This document shows, in pieces, positions 33,076 to 44,360 of a stretch of 64,000 nucleotides of DNA (position 1 is the stretch's first letter; each line of letters begins with the position of its first letter). Under the pieces are notes generated by a model that saw nothing but the letters and a program-made list of their open reading frames with translations, had not been told where the DNA came from and made no database searches. Source of the DNA: Methanobacterium sp. Maddingley MBC34 (GTDB lineage: Archaea; Methanobacteriota; Methanobacteria; Methanobacteriales; Methanobacteriaceae); assembly GCA_000309865.1 (NCBI GenBank), contig AMGN01000016.1, positions 62,001-126,000 on the forward strand, given 5' to 3'. Made by a program: the position numbers and the translations under genes.

Positions 33076-34494
33076 GTGGAATTAAAGGTAGAAAAAGCCA
33101 GTGAAATAAAAGGAGTGGTGAAAGCCCCTCCATCTAAAAGTTACACCCATCGTGCTTTATTAGTGGCTTGTCTGGCTGAGGGTGAGTCTTACCTAAGAGA
33201 TCCCCTTTACTCAGCCGATACCATGGCAACATTAGAGGCCTGCCAGTTGCTGGGATGCGCAGTGGAAGTGGAGGATGATCTATGCACTGTTCAGGGCACA
33301 GCAGGGAATTTCAAAACACCTGAAGATGTTTTAGACCTTAAAAACAGTGGCACCACCCTACGTTTTCTCACCAGCATGGCTAGCCTGGCTCCAGAGTGCA
33401 CTGTGCTCACTGGTGATGATTCCCTTAGAGGAAGACCCATGCAGGACCTCCTGGACTCCCTCCAGAAGCTGGGAGTAAAGGCTTACTCAACCCGAAACAA
33501 CGGCTTACCACCCATAGTTATAAAAAATGGATTTTACGGAGGTAAAACTGAGATAAAGGGTGATGTAAGTTCACAGTACATCTCATCCATCCTGCTTTCA
33601 GCTCCTTACGCTCAGAATCCTGTGGATCTAAGGGTGAGGGGTGATTTCAAGAGCAGACCCTATGTGGAGATGACCCTGGATATCATGGAAAATTTTGGAG
33701 TGCACTGCCAGCAGGAATCGGAAACCCAATTTCATTTGGATAAACAAGTTTACCAGGCCAGGGATTACACTATTGAGGGAGATTACTCATCTGCATCATA
33801 CCTCCTGAGTGCTGCTGCTATTTTAGATGGAGAAGTAACTGTCCAGAACCTTTTCTCAGAGTCTAAGCAGGGAGATAGGATAATATTGGATATTCTCCGA
33901 GAAATGGGTGCAAATATCAGTGTAAGGGAAGATCAGGTTACAGTAAAAGGAACAGTTGATTCTGATAAAAGAACAATAAAGTCATCCCATAAAGGAACAA
34001 TAAATTCCTCCAATATGGGCACGTCCTCCAATATGGAAACTTCCTCCCATATAGGAACCACAAAGTCCAGTGATAAATATGCTGAATCAGGGAATGTAAC
34101 CAGTGATCTTCAAGGAGTACAGGTTAACCTGGAAAACTCACCTGACCTCCTGCCCACGGTGGCAGCCCTGGCAGCAGTGGCCCAGGGAACATCCCAAATA
34201 ACAGGCGTAGAACACGCCCGGTTCAAGGAAACCGACAGAGTGCATACCATGGCCCTAGAATTAGGTAAACTGGGAGTAAAGGTAACTGAGGAGAGGGATG
34301 GTCTCATAATTCAGGGAGGAGCACATGGCGGTGTGGTGGAAAGTCACGAAGACCATCGTCTGGTTATGGCTCTTACTCTGGTTGGACTCCTTACCGGAGG
34401 AGTGCGCATCAAAGGTGCAGCCGCACACAGGGTATCTTTCCCCAACTTCCCCCAGGTAATGGAAAGTTTGGGATGCCCCATCAAAATCATCTAA
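33076..34494 (+). CDS. aroA: 3-phosphoshikimate 1-carboxyvinyltransferase with repeat insertion
   Basis: AroA (EPSP synthase) joins shikimate 3-phosphate and phosphoenolpyruvate. Motifs are PPSKSYTHRALLVA, LKNSGTTLRFLTSMA, GDDSLRGRPMQDLLDSLQKLG and ARFKETDRVHTMALELGKLG. The 472 residues exceed the usual 420-430. The excess is a Ser/Thr/Lys-rich insert at about 294-345, made of degenerate repeats (SSHKGTINSSNMGT, SSNMETSSHIGT), between two normal strands. The start is GTG with GGTGA five bases upstream. The insert probably forms a surface loop; activity is expected but unproven. Confidence 0.92.
   Translation: MELKVEKASEIKGVVKAPPSKSYTHRALLVACLAEGESYLRDPLYSADTMATLEACQLLGCAVEVEDDLCTVQGTAGNFKTPEDVLDLKNSGTTLRFLTSMASLAPECTVLTGDDSLRGRPMQDLLDSLQKLGVKAYSTRNNGLPPIVIKNGFYGGKTEIKGDVSSQYISSILLSAPYAQNPVDLRVRGDFKSRPYVEMTLDIMENFGVHCQQESETQFHLDKQVYQARDYTIEGDYSSASYLLSAAAILDGEVTVQNLFSESKQGDRIILDILREMGANISVREDQVTVKGTVDSDKRTIKSSHKGTINSSNMGTSSNMETSSHIGTTKSSDKYAESGNVTSDLQGVQVNLENSPDLLPTVAALAAVAQGTSQITGVEHARFKETDRVHTMALELGKLGVKVTEERDGLIIQGGAHGGVVESHEDHRLVMALTLVGLLTGGVRIKGAAAHRVSFPNFPQVMESLGCPIKII
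33955..34080 (+). repeat. Degenerate 18-24 bp repeats inside aroA
   Basis: Units built on TCCTCCAATATGGGCACG recur about five times, e.g. TCATCCCATAAAGGAACAAT, TCCTCCAATATGGAAACT and TCCTCCCATATAGGAACCAC. All lengths keep the frame, so the repeat has grown in multiples of three and encodes an extra loop. Confidence 0.8.
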
Positions 34495-34678
34495 AAACCA
34501 GTTACTCTTTTTCTTTTTTTAAAATTAGAAATAACCAGCGGATAAGGGAATAGTTTAATAAACGATACTTATTAAATATCATAATCAATTAATAGTTGTA
34601 CGGGATAGGTAATATGAACGGATGAATGTAAAAGATTTAAATATTCATGCAGCACAGGAATATTAGCAGGCGGTTGAA

Positions 34679-35146
34679 ATGAAACATAACAAGGAAACCA
34701 AAATTGTGGTTATGGGTGCCTATAACTCGGGAAAAACCACTACCTTAGAACAGATCTGTCACAACAGGGCCAAAGTTGAATATAATGGAACAACCACCGC
34801 CCTGGATTATGGTAACACCCTGATCAGTGGGGAAAAAGTACACTTCTTCGGAACCCCTGGCCAGGAACGCTTCCGCTTCATGCGCAGAATCCTCTCTGAG
34901 GGCTTAGATGGAGCAATACTGGTAGTGGATAACAGTAACGGAATTACATCCACTGACCAAGAAATCTTAGAACGTTTAGATGGATTCCAGGTTCCTTATG
35001 TTGTTTTCGCCAATAAACAGGATCTAAAATCCGGCAATCTGGAGATAAATTCTGATGCTCCTGTAATTCCCACCATTGCCCATGAAGGAGAGGGAATAGT
35101 GGAAGGAGTAGAAATACTTCTGGAAATAATTAAATCAAACAAATAA
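34679..35146 (+). CDS. Small Ras-like GTPase
   Basis: 155 residues with full GTPase motifs: P-loop GAYNSGKTT (12-20), switch-I Thr in TTTALDYG, switch-II FFGTPGQERF, and the guanine motif NKQD. It resembles archaeal MglA-like or Gtr/Rag-like GTPases. It may be controlled by a Roadblock protein, such as the one at 16745-17095; the link is inference. GGTT lies close to the ATG. It is followed by nth, 150 bases away. Confidence 0.88.
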   Translation: MKHNKETKIVVMGAYNSGKTTTLEQICHNRAKVEYNGTTTALDYGNTLISGEKVHFFGTPGQERFRFMRRILSEGLDGAILVVDNSNGITSTDQEILERLDGFQVPYVVFANKQDLKSGNLEINSDAPVIPTIAHEGEGIVEGVEILLEIIKSNK

Positions 35147-35298
35147 TCAAGTTATCAACATAACTTCAATATCAATTATATTTATGCCAATAATGCTCAT
35201 TTATGTCAATCATACTCACATTCTTCTTTTAAATCAAAAAAAAGTTGATAAACTTGGAAAATGATAAAATTTGGAAAAAAAATTAAACCGGGATTATC

Positions 35299-35940
35299 AT
35301 GGACCTAAGTGAACGTGTAGATCTGATTATGGAACGTCTGCAACAACAGTACGATCTGCGGGTGTTCGAAGATGGAGACCCTTACAGGGTCCTGATCAGG
35401 ACCATATTATCCCAGAGAACACGGGATGATAACACTGACCGTGCTTCGGCTCAACTTTTCTCAAAATATCACACCATGGCTGAGATTGCTGAGGCAGATC
35501 CAGCTCTCCTGGAACCACTGATCCGTCCGGCTGGATTTTACCATGTGAAAGCCCAACGTATTGTGGAAGTTTCCCGTAAACTCCAGGATGAATTTAAAGG
35601 CCAGGTCCCGGATTATATGAAGGGTCTCCTGGAATTACCGGGTGTAGGGCGCAAGACCGCCAACTGCGTGCTGGTGTACGGTTTCCAAAAACCAGCCATT
35701 CCCGTTGACGTCCACGTGCACCGTATAAGCAACCGACTGGGCCTGGTGGACACCAAACACCCTGAAGAAACTGAAGCTGAGCTGGAAAAGTTAGTTCCCA
35801 GGGAGTACTGGATTGAACTTAATGATTTGATGGTGCAGTTTGGACAGACCATCTGCCGCCCCCAGTCCCCCCGACATGAGGAATGTCCCCTACAGGAACT
35901 TTGTGATTATTATCAGAACCTGGAAGAGAATAGCCAGTGA
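35299..35940 (+). CDS. nth: Endonuclease III-type DNA glycosylase
   Basis: 213 residues. Helix-hairpin-helix ELPGVGRKTANCVL holds catalytic Lys119, and Asp137 sits in VDVHVHR. The [4Fe-4S] loop reads C186-x6-H193-x2-C196-x5-C202: the second of the four usual cysteines (C-x6-C-x2-C-x5-C) is replaced by His (codon CAT). Nth removes oxidised pyrimidines. The cluster may be held by three Cys and one His or be lost. GGGATT precedes the ATG. Confidence 0.93.
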   Translation: MDLSERVDLIMERLQQQYDLRVFEDGDPYRVLIRTILSQRTRDDNTDRASAQLFSKYHTMAEIAEADPALLEPLIRPAGFYHVKAQRIVEVSRKLQDEFKGQVPDYMKGLLELPGVGRKTANCVLVYGFQKPAIPVDVHVHRISNRLGLVDTKHPEETEAELEKLVPREYWIELNDLMVQFGQTICRPQSPRHEECPLQELCDYYQNLEENSQ

Positions 35941-36352
35941 AGGACGGATCACAATCTGAAAAGATTTTAATACCCAATAAATATTTTAAATTAATTAATA
36001 AAACCTTAAATAACCAAATAACATTTAAATCGATTTATAAAATCTTAAATAACTAAATGACCACTTAAATTGATTATAAAATCTTAAATATAATTTAAAC
36101 CTACCCTAATAATATTAACTCATTTTTAAAGGTTGATTATACTAAAAGACTTAAAAATATGATTCAGTATGGATTTATGGGAAAATTATCCGTTTTAAGT
36201 AATATTGTTGAGTTATAATACTATTTTTATCAGATAGGTGTTTTATCGTTGGTCTAAACAAAAATTATTTACAGGATAATGGGATAAGTTAGTATGTAAT
36301 TTATTACATAACAAAGTTAGTTGTATGAATATTGGTATTAAGGAGTGAACCT
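35941..36352. other. Spacer with degenerate repeat and a palindrome
   Basis: No gene seen. A degenerate 50-base unit (ATAAAATCTTAAATAAC...) occurs about three times from 35980 to 36095. At 36293-36310 there is a near-perfect inverted repeat, TATGTAA-TTTA-TTACATA, about 45 bases upstream of the next start, possibly a repressor site. Confidence 0.45.
36293..36310. promoter_or_regulatory. Palindromic candidate operator
   Basis: TATGTAATTTATTACATA consists of two 7-base arms with a 4-base spacer, 43 bases upstream of the ATG of the zinc-motif surface protein. No matching regulator is known; the call rests on symmetry and position. Confidence 0.35.
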
Positions 36353-36856
36353 ATGCAAACCAAATATTTAGTGGGACTTGTAGTTTTGATTGTGGCTATT
36401 GGTGGTGCCACGGCATGTAGTTTTTTATTGCCCCAAGGAACAGACACATCAGCAGCCCAGAGTAACCCTACTCCAGCTGTAACTGCCCCTGCAGGAAATG
36501 ATTCTTCAAATTCACAGGAGCAAACTCAAGAGCAGAGCACAACTAAAAAGACTGTGCAGGCCCAGAAAGTTACTTGCACCAAGTGCGGCGGTAGTGGAGT
36601 TATCCAATGTAGCAGTTGCAGTGGAACTGGTCTTTTGAAAGGATCCTGTGCCAACTGTGGTGGAGATGGAAAGGTATACGTTGACGGAAATGGTGCTACC
36701 CATCCCAATATGTTGCAGTTAGTTATTGTTCTGGCCTGCCATGAAGAGACATGTTCTGTCTGTGGAGGAACTGGTGGAAGTAAATCCACGTGTACCAACT
36801 GTGGAGGGGATGGAAAAGTTACCTGTCCTTCCTGTGGAGGAGATGGATACACCTAA
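36353..36856 (+). CDS. Exported protein with six DnaJ-type CxxCxGxG motifs
   Basis: 167 residues. An N-terminal hydrophobic segment (residues 5-24, ending ATAC-S) acts as signal anchor or possible lipobox, followed by a Ser/Thr/Gln-rich linker. Then come six motifs of the DnaJ zinc-finger kind: CTKCGGSG, CSSCSGTG, CANCGGDG, CSVCGGTG, CTNCGGDG, CPSCGGDG, arranged as two sets of three. There is no J domain. AAGGAGTGA precedes the ATG by four bases. A zinc-binding surface domain is clear; function is not. Confidence 0.8.
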   Translation: MQTKYLVGLVVLIVAIGGATACSFLLPQGTDTSAAQSNPTPAVTAPAGNDSSNSQEQTQEQSTTKKTVQAQKVTCTKCGGSGVIQCSSCSGTGLLKGSCANCGGDGKVYVDGNGATHPNMLQLVIVLACHEETCSVCGGTGGSKSTCTNCGGDGKVTCPSCGGDGYT

Positions 36857-37210
36857 AAAAAAAAATTCTCTTTATCTTTTTTTAAAAAATAACTACCTAT
36901 TATCAGCAAATAACTCTCAATTTGTAAATAACATTACAAAATTATTTTTAAAGAATTTACATAAAGTTTAAAGAATTTATAGGACTCCTTGTAAATTTTC
37001 ATCTCCTTTACAATTTAAATAACTCCTTTACCATTTTAAAATTTCTATTTAAATTAATACTACATCTTTATTTCTGATACTAATTTTAGCAACACAAACC
37101 AGTACACAGAAACCATAATAGTTAATATATACTAAATCATAAAAATGATAATGAATATTAATAAAATATAAGTAGCAAGTGTAAATTAAATACAACTCGA
37201 TTTACTACGA
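36857..37210. other. AT-rich spacer upstream of FilR1-type regulator
   Basis: 354 bases without gene. AAAGAATTTA occurs twice (about 36950 and 36970), and TATA-like AATATATACTAAATC lies near 37120. Nothing else is recognised. Confidence 0.4.
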
Positions 37211-38065
37211 TTGGAAAAATTAATGGGGGCAACTAATATTAGCGTTAACTATCTTGATGTTTATTCCGAAACAAAAAAACTCATGCGATACACTTCCAGT
37301 TCTTCGGTTAGAGTTACAATTTTACTCTGTCTCAGTGAAGGTCTGGATACAATGAGTGAACTGAAAAAAGAGACGGGAATTAGCAGTTCCACCATATCTC
37401 ATAACCTAAGTGAACTTGAAAAAAGGAAGATAACCACCAAGGTTGGGGAAAGATATTACTTATCATCACTTGGAAACATCATAACCCTCAACCTCATTGA
37501 GAATATAAAAACCAACGCTGCCATTAGTAAATTTCAAAAACTATGGTTGAAGCATGATCTAAGCAACATCCCCCCTGAATTAATAAAAAGTATTGGGGAT
37601 CTACACAACTCAGTACTGGTTGAAGCAGAGTCAGGGGAGATTTTCAAACCCCATGAAACATATCAGAAGATAATATCTGGATCAGAATATATTAAAGGTA
37701 TTTCACCCATTTTCCGTTTTGATTATATTGATCTATACAAAAAACTAGTGATTGACCATGGTATAGATGTGGAACTGATACTGACCCAGGACATAGTTAA
37801 CCAGACCATGGAAGGTATTGACGGGCAGAATTTAGAGTACCTTCAGGATTTCATGTCACAAGATAAAGTCAAATTCTGGGTTATTCCTGAAGATGTGAAA
37901 ATTGCGTTCACAGTTACCAATAAACATTTATCATTAGGTTTATTCCATGAAAATGGAAATTATGATAATACCAAAGATCTTATTAGTGATGACCAGGATG
38001 CAGTTGCCTGGGGTAACCAGCTATTTAAATATTATAGGGACCAGGCTCAGAAACTGGAACTTTAA
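37211..38065 (+). CDS. Winged-helix regulator with FilR1 (DUF1724) domain
   Basis: 284 residues. The N-terminal HTH (residues 28-90: SSVRVTILLCLSEGLDTMSELKKETGISSSTISHNLSELEKRKI) is a winged helix of the ArsR/MarR kind. Residues 125-275 match the FilR1/DUF1724 domain found in many methanogen regulators (ISPIFRFDYIDLYKKLVIDHGIDVELILT ... NKHLSLGLFHENGNYD). The start is uncertain: TTG 37211 or ATG 37223, neither with a clear ribosome binding site. It is followed directly by the UbiA gene. Confidence 0.82.
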   Translation: MEKLMGATNISVNYLDVYSETKKLMRYTSSSSVRVTILLCLSEGLDTMSELKKETGISSSTISHNLSELEKRKITTKVGERYYLSSLGNIITLNLIENIKTNAAISKFQKLWLKHDLSNIPPELIKSIGDLHNSVLVEAESGEIFKPHETYQKIISGSEYIKGISPIFRFDYIDLYKKLVIDHGIDVELILTQDIVNQTMEGIDGQNLEYLQDFMSQDKVKFWVIPEDVKIAFTVTNKHLSLGLFHENGNYDNTKDLISDDQDAVAWGNQLFKYYRDQAQKLEL

Positions 38066-38081
38066 CTTTTGCAAACGTTTT

Positions 38082-38906
38082 TTGGTTATATTAACCTCAA
38101 GCTCAGTGTACATAGCCCTCAATGGTTGCTTAAAAACATTTTTTTCATTTTCGTTATACGGAACCCCCATCTCATATCCGTTGATACTGGCTACTTTCCT
38201 GGTAATCTACTCGGTTTACGGTATAAACAAGATAACCGACACTGAAGAAGACCAGTTAAATGCACCGGAAAGATCAAATCTTATCTCCAGCCATGAAAAA
38301 CTGTTCAAATACACTGCAGTTTCAGCCTACGCCCTGGCATTTATCATAGGACTATTATATGGATGGCAGGTACTTTTAGTACTCCTTTTCCCATTACTGG
38401 CAGGAGTAGTATACAGTATACAGATCAATCCCAAAATCCCCCGATTAAAGGATATATTTGCTGTGAAGAGCCTGATAGTTGCACTGAGCTGGACTGTGGG
38501 GAACACGTTCCTCCCTATAGTCGATTATGATGTTAATTTAATGGTTATGCTGCTGATATTTTATTTATTCTTCATTAAAAGTTTCATTAACACTGTACTC
38601 TTTGATCTCATGGATGTGGAGGGGGATGAAAAAACTGGAACCATGACCATACCCGTGGTTATCGGTGCATCCCACACCATCAAACTCCTCCTAGTTCTTA
38701 ATTCTACCCTGTTAATACTGATCTATGCCTCCATGGTGTACGGATTATTTCAGATATTCATTATCCCGTTGATATTCTGCATAATCTATGGCTACTTTTA
38801 TATAATTTATTTTTCACGTAATAAAAACCGTTTAAACATGGATATCTTGGTGGATGGTGAATGGATACTGGTAGTATTCATCAGTTTACTGACGATGCGA
38901 ATGTAG
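38082..38906 (+). CDS. UbiA-family prenyltransferase
   Basis: A polytopic membrane enzyme with seven to nine helices. Family motifs are present in modified form: INKITDTEEDQLNAPERS (the N/DxxxD first motif) and LFDLMDVEGDEKTGTMTIPVV (second motif). UbiA enzymes move prenyl groups to aromatic or lipid acceptors; the acceptor here is unknown. The start is unresolved. The frame runs open far into the upstream regulator gene (ATG at 37998 is one option); TTG 38082 begins just before the first helix and I use it. Confidence 0.78.
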   Translation: MVILTSSSVYIALNGCLKTFFSFSLYGTPISYPLILATFLVIYSVYGINKITDTEEDQLNAPERSNLISSHEKLFKYTAVSAYALAFIIGLLYGWQVLLVLLFPLLAGVVYSIQINPKIPRLKDIFAVKSLIVALSWTVGNTFLPIVDYDVNLMVMLLIFYLFFIKSFINTVLFDLMDVEGDEKTGTMTIPVVIGASHTIKLLLVLNSTLLILIYASMVYGLFQIFIIPLIFCIIYGYFYIIYFSRNKNRLNMDILVDGEWILVVFISLLTMRM

Positions 38907-39229
38907 ATTAGAAAATGAAATTGTATTAGAAAATGAAATTTTACAAACTAAGCATCCTTATAGACCCAAACCTAAACAACCCTAAACAACTCTAGACAAA
39001 GAAACCCTGCAATTCATCCATAAAATTGATCTTCCTTAAATTTAATGGTGAATGTGGTTCCATGTAACGTTTAAGTTTTAGTTATCTCTGAATCTTGAAA
39101 ATGAGGCTGTTCACCAGTAAAATGCCCAGAAATAGAATAAGATGAAAAACACCAAAATAGAATAAGATGAAAAATATTTGCAAAAATAAAAAAGGGATAA
39201 AATAAAAGAAATCCCAAAATGTAGAAGGA
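38907..39229. other. Spacer with short tandem duplication
   Basis: No gene. AGAATAAGATGAAAAACACCAAAAT/AGAATAAGATGAAAAATATT is a near-perfect duplication of about 25 bases around 39130-39180, at the 3' side of the DHH gene. Confidence 0.45.
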
Positions 39230-41416
<2,187 letters not shown>

Positions 41417-41624
41417 ACGTATTTACCTCAAAAAATAGATTTTATGCTATAAATCGATTTTCTTGAATAATATGGCTATTTATTTGAATTAATGATCCAA
41501 ATTATTAATTTATAATATAATTTGATTTTATGAATTTAAATCATAGGTATTAATTAAATAATGTAATTATGATTTATAGAATTTAAATTGTGACCTGATT
41601 TAAATTGTGATCTGAATTATGATT

Positions 41625-42137
<513 letters not shown>

Positions 42138-42250
42138 TAAACTTAGTTCCACACTATGAAATTTATTTATAAATCTAATATGTAAGAATTACTTGAAATA
42201 TTTGCCTATTAAAAGTTTGAGTATCCAACTGATTAGTTAAATATAATTTG

Positions 42251-42300
42251 AATATAGTTTGAATTTGGAATATAGTTTGAATTTGGAATATAGTTTGAAT
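42251..42300. repeat. 18-bp tandem repeat, 2.8 copies
   Basis: AATATAGTTTGAATTTGG at 42251-42268 and 42269-42286, followed by AATATAGTTTGAAT to 42300. It lies in the 390-base spacer between the lipoprotein and desulfoferrodoxin genes, where a smaller TGATATTTAGAC repeat is also seen (42378-42405). Confidence 0.88.
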
Positions 42301-42511
42301 AGTACTGAATCCTTATTAATAGTTTTCAATTAATAGTCTGAATGGTATAGTTGAATAGTTTTGAATGGGTAATATGAATATTTAGACTGATATTTAGACT
42401 GATGAATTTATTAAAGAAAAAAGATATAACACCTTAAAAAAGTTGTTTGAACTCTTTTAATATTTTATCTATTCTATTTTTATCCAGTAAAAAAAATTGG
42501 AAAAAAATTAC

Positions 42512-42895
42512 TCAAGATTTCCATAGTCCATGGATATTGCAGTAGCTTCTGGCCTTAAGTTGAGTTTCCTGGTCTGAGTCAACTGGGAATTCTGCCTCGG
42601 GCTGGTCGCCTGGATTTAAAAGCTGGATGAATACTTGGTTATCAGTGGCAAGCTCCACCCATTCTATGTGGTGATTTTCTTCCATGGGATGGGGTACTTC
42701 TCCCACCTTAACCTTTACTCCCATATCTGATTTTTCAATAACTGGTCTGTGTTTTATAGAACCATCACCATCTTGTTTCTCCTTCAAAAGTTCCATGGGT
42801 ACCTCACAACAAACCAGGTTACCCGGACCAACACAGAGAATATTCACTATATTACCACAAACATCACATCGAAATATCTGTCCTGTTTCAGTCAT
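42512..42895 (-). CDS. dfx: Desulfoferrodoxin (superoxide reductase)
   Basis: 127 residues with both iron centres. Centre I: Cys10, Cys13, Cys29 and Cys30. Centre II: His49, His69, His75, Cys119 and His122. The enzyme reduces superoxide to hydrogen peroxide. The Glu47 of the usual EKHxP loop is Ile47 here while Lys48 is kept. Rubrerythrin, a peroxide reductase, is the next gene upstream on the same strand, completing the detoxification pair; 320 bases separate them, so each probably has its own promoter. Confidence 0.96.
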   Translation of the reverse strand: MTETGQIFRCDVCGNIVNILCVGPGNLVCCEVPMELLKEKQDGDGSIKHRPVIEKSDMGVKVKVGEVPHPMEENHHIEWVELATDNQVFIQLLNPGDQPEAEFPVDSDQETQLKARSYCNIHGLWKS

Positions 42896-43216
42896 TTACA
42901 CCCTCATTTTTTTTGTTTAATATATTTTAATAGTTATAAAATTTAAAAACCTGAAAAATTGGCTTAAAAATCCCTAAATTTAATAATGACCTTATATAAT
43001 CCATATTAAAATGGTTTTAAAGGTTTTAAATAATCCACATCTAAATATTGGATTTTAATGTTTCATTGGATACTGATATTTTTTTAAATAAATGATTTTA
43101 GGTAATGATTTTAGGTAAAGATTTTAGGTAATTTCAATAAACAATGGTTTTTAATTGATTCCCTAAAAAAGTAGGGAAAAAGTTCCAAGATAATGGAACT
43201 CGAGTTAACGTCTTTT
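42896..43216. other. Spacer with 13-bp triplicate
   Basis: No gene seen. AATGATTTTAGGT is at 43091-43103 and 43104-43116, with AAAGATTTTAGGT following at 43117-43129. The sequence lies upstream of desulfoferrodoxin and downstream of rubrerythrin. Confidence 0.7.
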
Positions 43217-43801
43217 TTAGTACTCTTCGCAGCGGATGAAGAAGTACTTGGTGGGGTGGTCACAGGCTGGGCACTTTTCTGGTGGCTGTTTTCCAGTAAC
43301 AGAGTAACCGCATTTGATACAGGTCCACGGGACATCTGTTTCCTTCTTAAAGAGAGTACCGGCTTCCACTTGCTCCAGGAGCTGGGTGTACCTTTCCTCA
43401 TGGTGAACTTCTGCCTTTCCAATGGCCAGTAATCTTTGGGCCACATCATCTAATCCTTCTTCTTTAGCTACTTTAGCAAATTCAGGGTACATTTCGCTGT
43501 TTTCGTAGTGTTCCCCTGCAATGGCGGCTTTGATGTTCTCCACGGTGTCTCCCAAGGTTAATGGAGCTTCGGCTTCCACGTGTATCTCATCACCTTCCAG
43601 ATCCACATTTTCCTTAACCTCCTGGATAAGTTTGAACAACCATTTAGCATGCTGTCGTTCGTTCTCAGCAGTTTCCAGGAATATCTCAGAAATTTGAGGG
43701 TAACCATCCTTTGTAGCCTGTTTCGCATAGAAACTGTAACGGTTTCTAGCCTGACTTTCACCAATAAACGCCTTGGTAAGGTTTTCTAAGGTTTTTTCCA
43801 T
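43217..43801 (-). CDS. rbr: Rubrerythrin
   Basis: 194 residues. Di-iron domain with ESQARNRYSFYA, ETAENERQHAKWLFKLI, EHYENSEMYPEFAKVA and EVHHEERYTQLLE. The C-terminal rubredoxin domain has CIKCGYSVTGKQPPEKCPACDHP. It reduces hydrogen peroxide in strict anaerobes. Start ATG 43801 follows GGTG by six bases; the frame extends four codons. It lies upstream of desulfoferrodoxin, its functional partner. Confidence 0.96.
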   Translation of the reverse strand: MEKTLENLTKAFIGESQARNRYSFYAKQATKDGYPQISEIFLETAENERQHAKWLFKLIQEVKENVDLEGDEIHVEAEAPLTLGDTVENIKAAIAGEHYENSEMYPEFAKVAKEEGLDDVAQRLLAIGKAEVHHEERYTQLLEQVEAGTLFKKETDVPWTCIKCGYSVTGKQPPEKCPACDHPTKYFFIRCEEY

Positions 43802-44360
43802 TATCAACACCATATTAAATATTGTTGATCAAAGTTTATAAATTTTTATCATAAAACCTGTCATTTATTATTAAATAAAATCTTAGAAGGAGGAGTGTGA
43901 CCAAAACAGAGTATAAATGAAGTTAAAATGTCAGTTATCATTCTTTAAACATTTATATGATTCCATGAACCTATAAATTATTTTTAAGACTTATAAATGA
44001 GTTTCTAAATCCAAAAATTATCCTTAAAACCTGTGGATGACTTCATAAATCTTTGAATGACTTTGAAACCCAGCAAAAAATTCCATGAACATCAAGATGA
44101 TTCTCAGAACTTTGGATGACTCTTCAAACCTCATATAGTATATTATTTTGTCTCCAGTTTTAACCTATTTATTTTAATATCCATGAGGCACATAATTAAC
44201 ATTTATGCTGTAAATAGCCCCATATCCAGATGATTCTAACTGGTTAGGGACAGAGTTAATGGGACATAAGTACTTACTTAGTATTGTTACATATTAAGAT
44301 TCAGCAGATGATGAAAAGTGTTTCAAAAAATTCATTGGATAGTTGGAGGATATTTTTCCC
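43802..44360. other. Spacer with degenerate repeats
   Basis: 558 bases with no gene. From about 43935 to 44150 a very degenerate unit of roughly 30-35 bases recurs (variants of GGATGACTTCATAAATCTTTGAA, TCCATGAAC). TATA-like elements precede the membrane kinase. Confidence 0.4.

Noticed and set aside
42251..42300. Iteron-like origin repeats
   Set aside because: Only 2.8 AT-rich copies, no Cdc6/Orc1 gene nearby, and similar repeats are found throughout the window.
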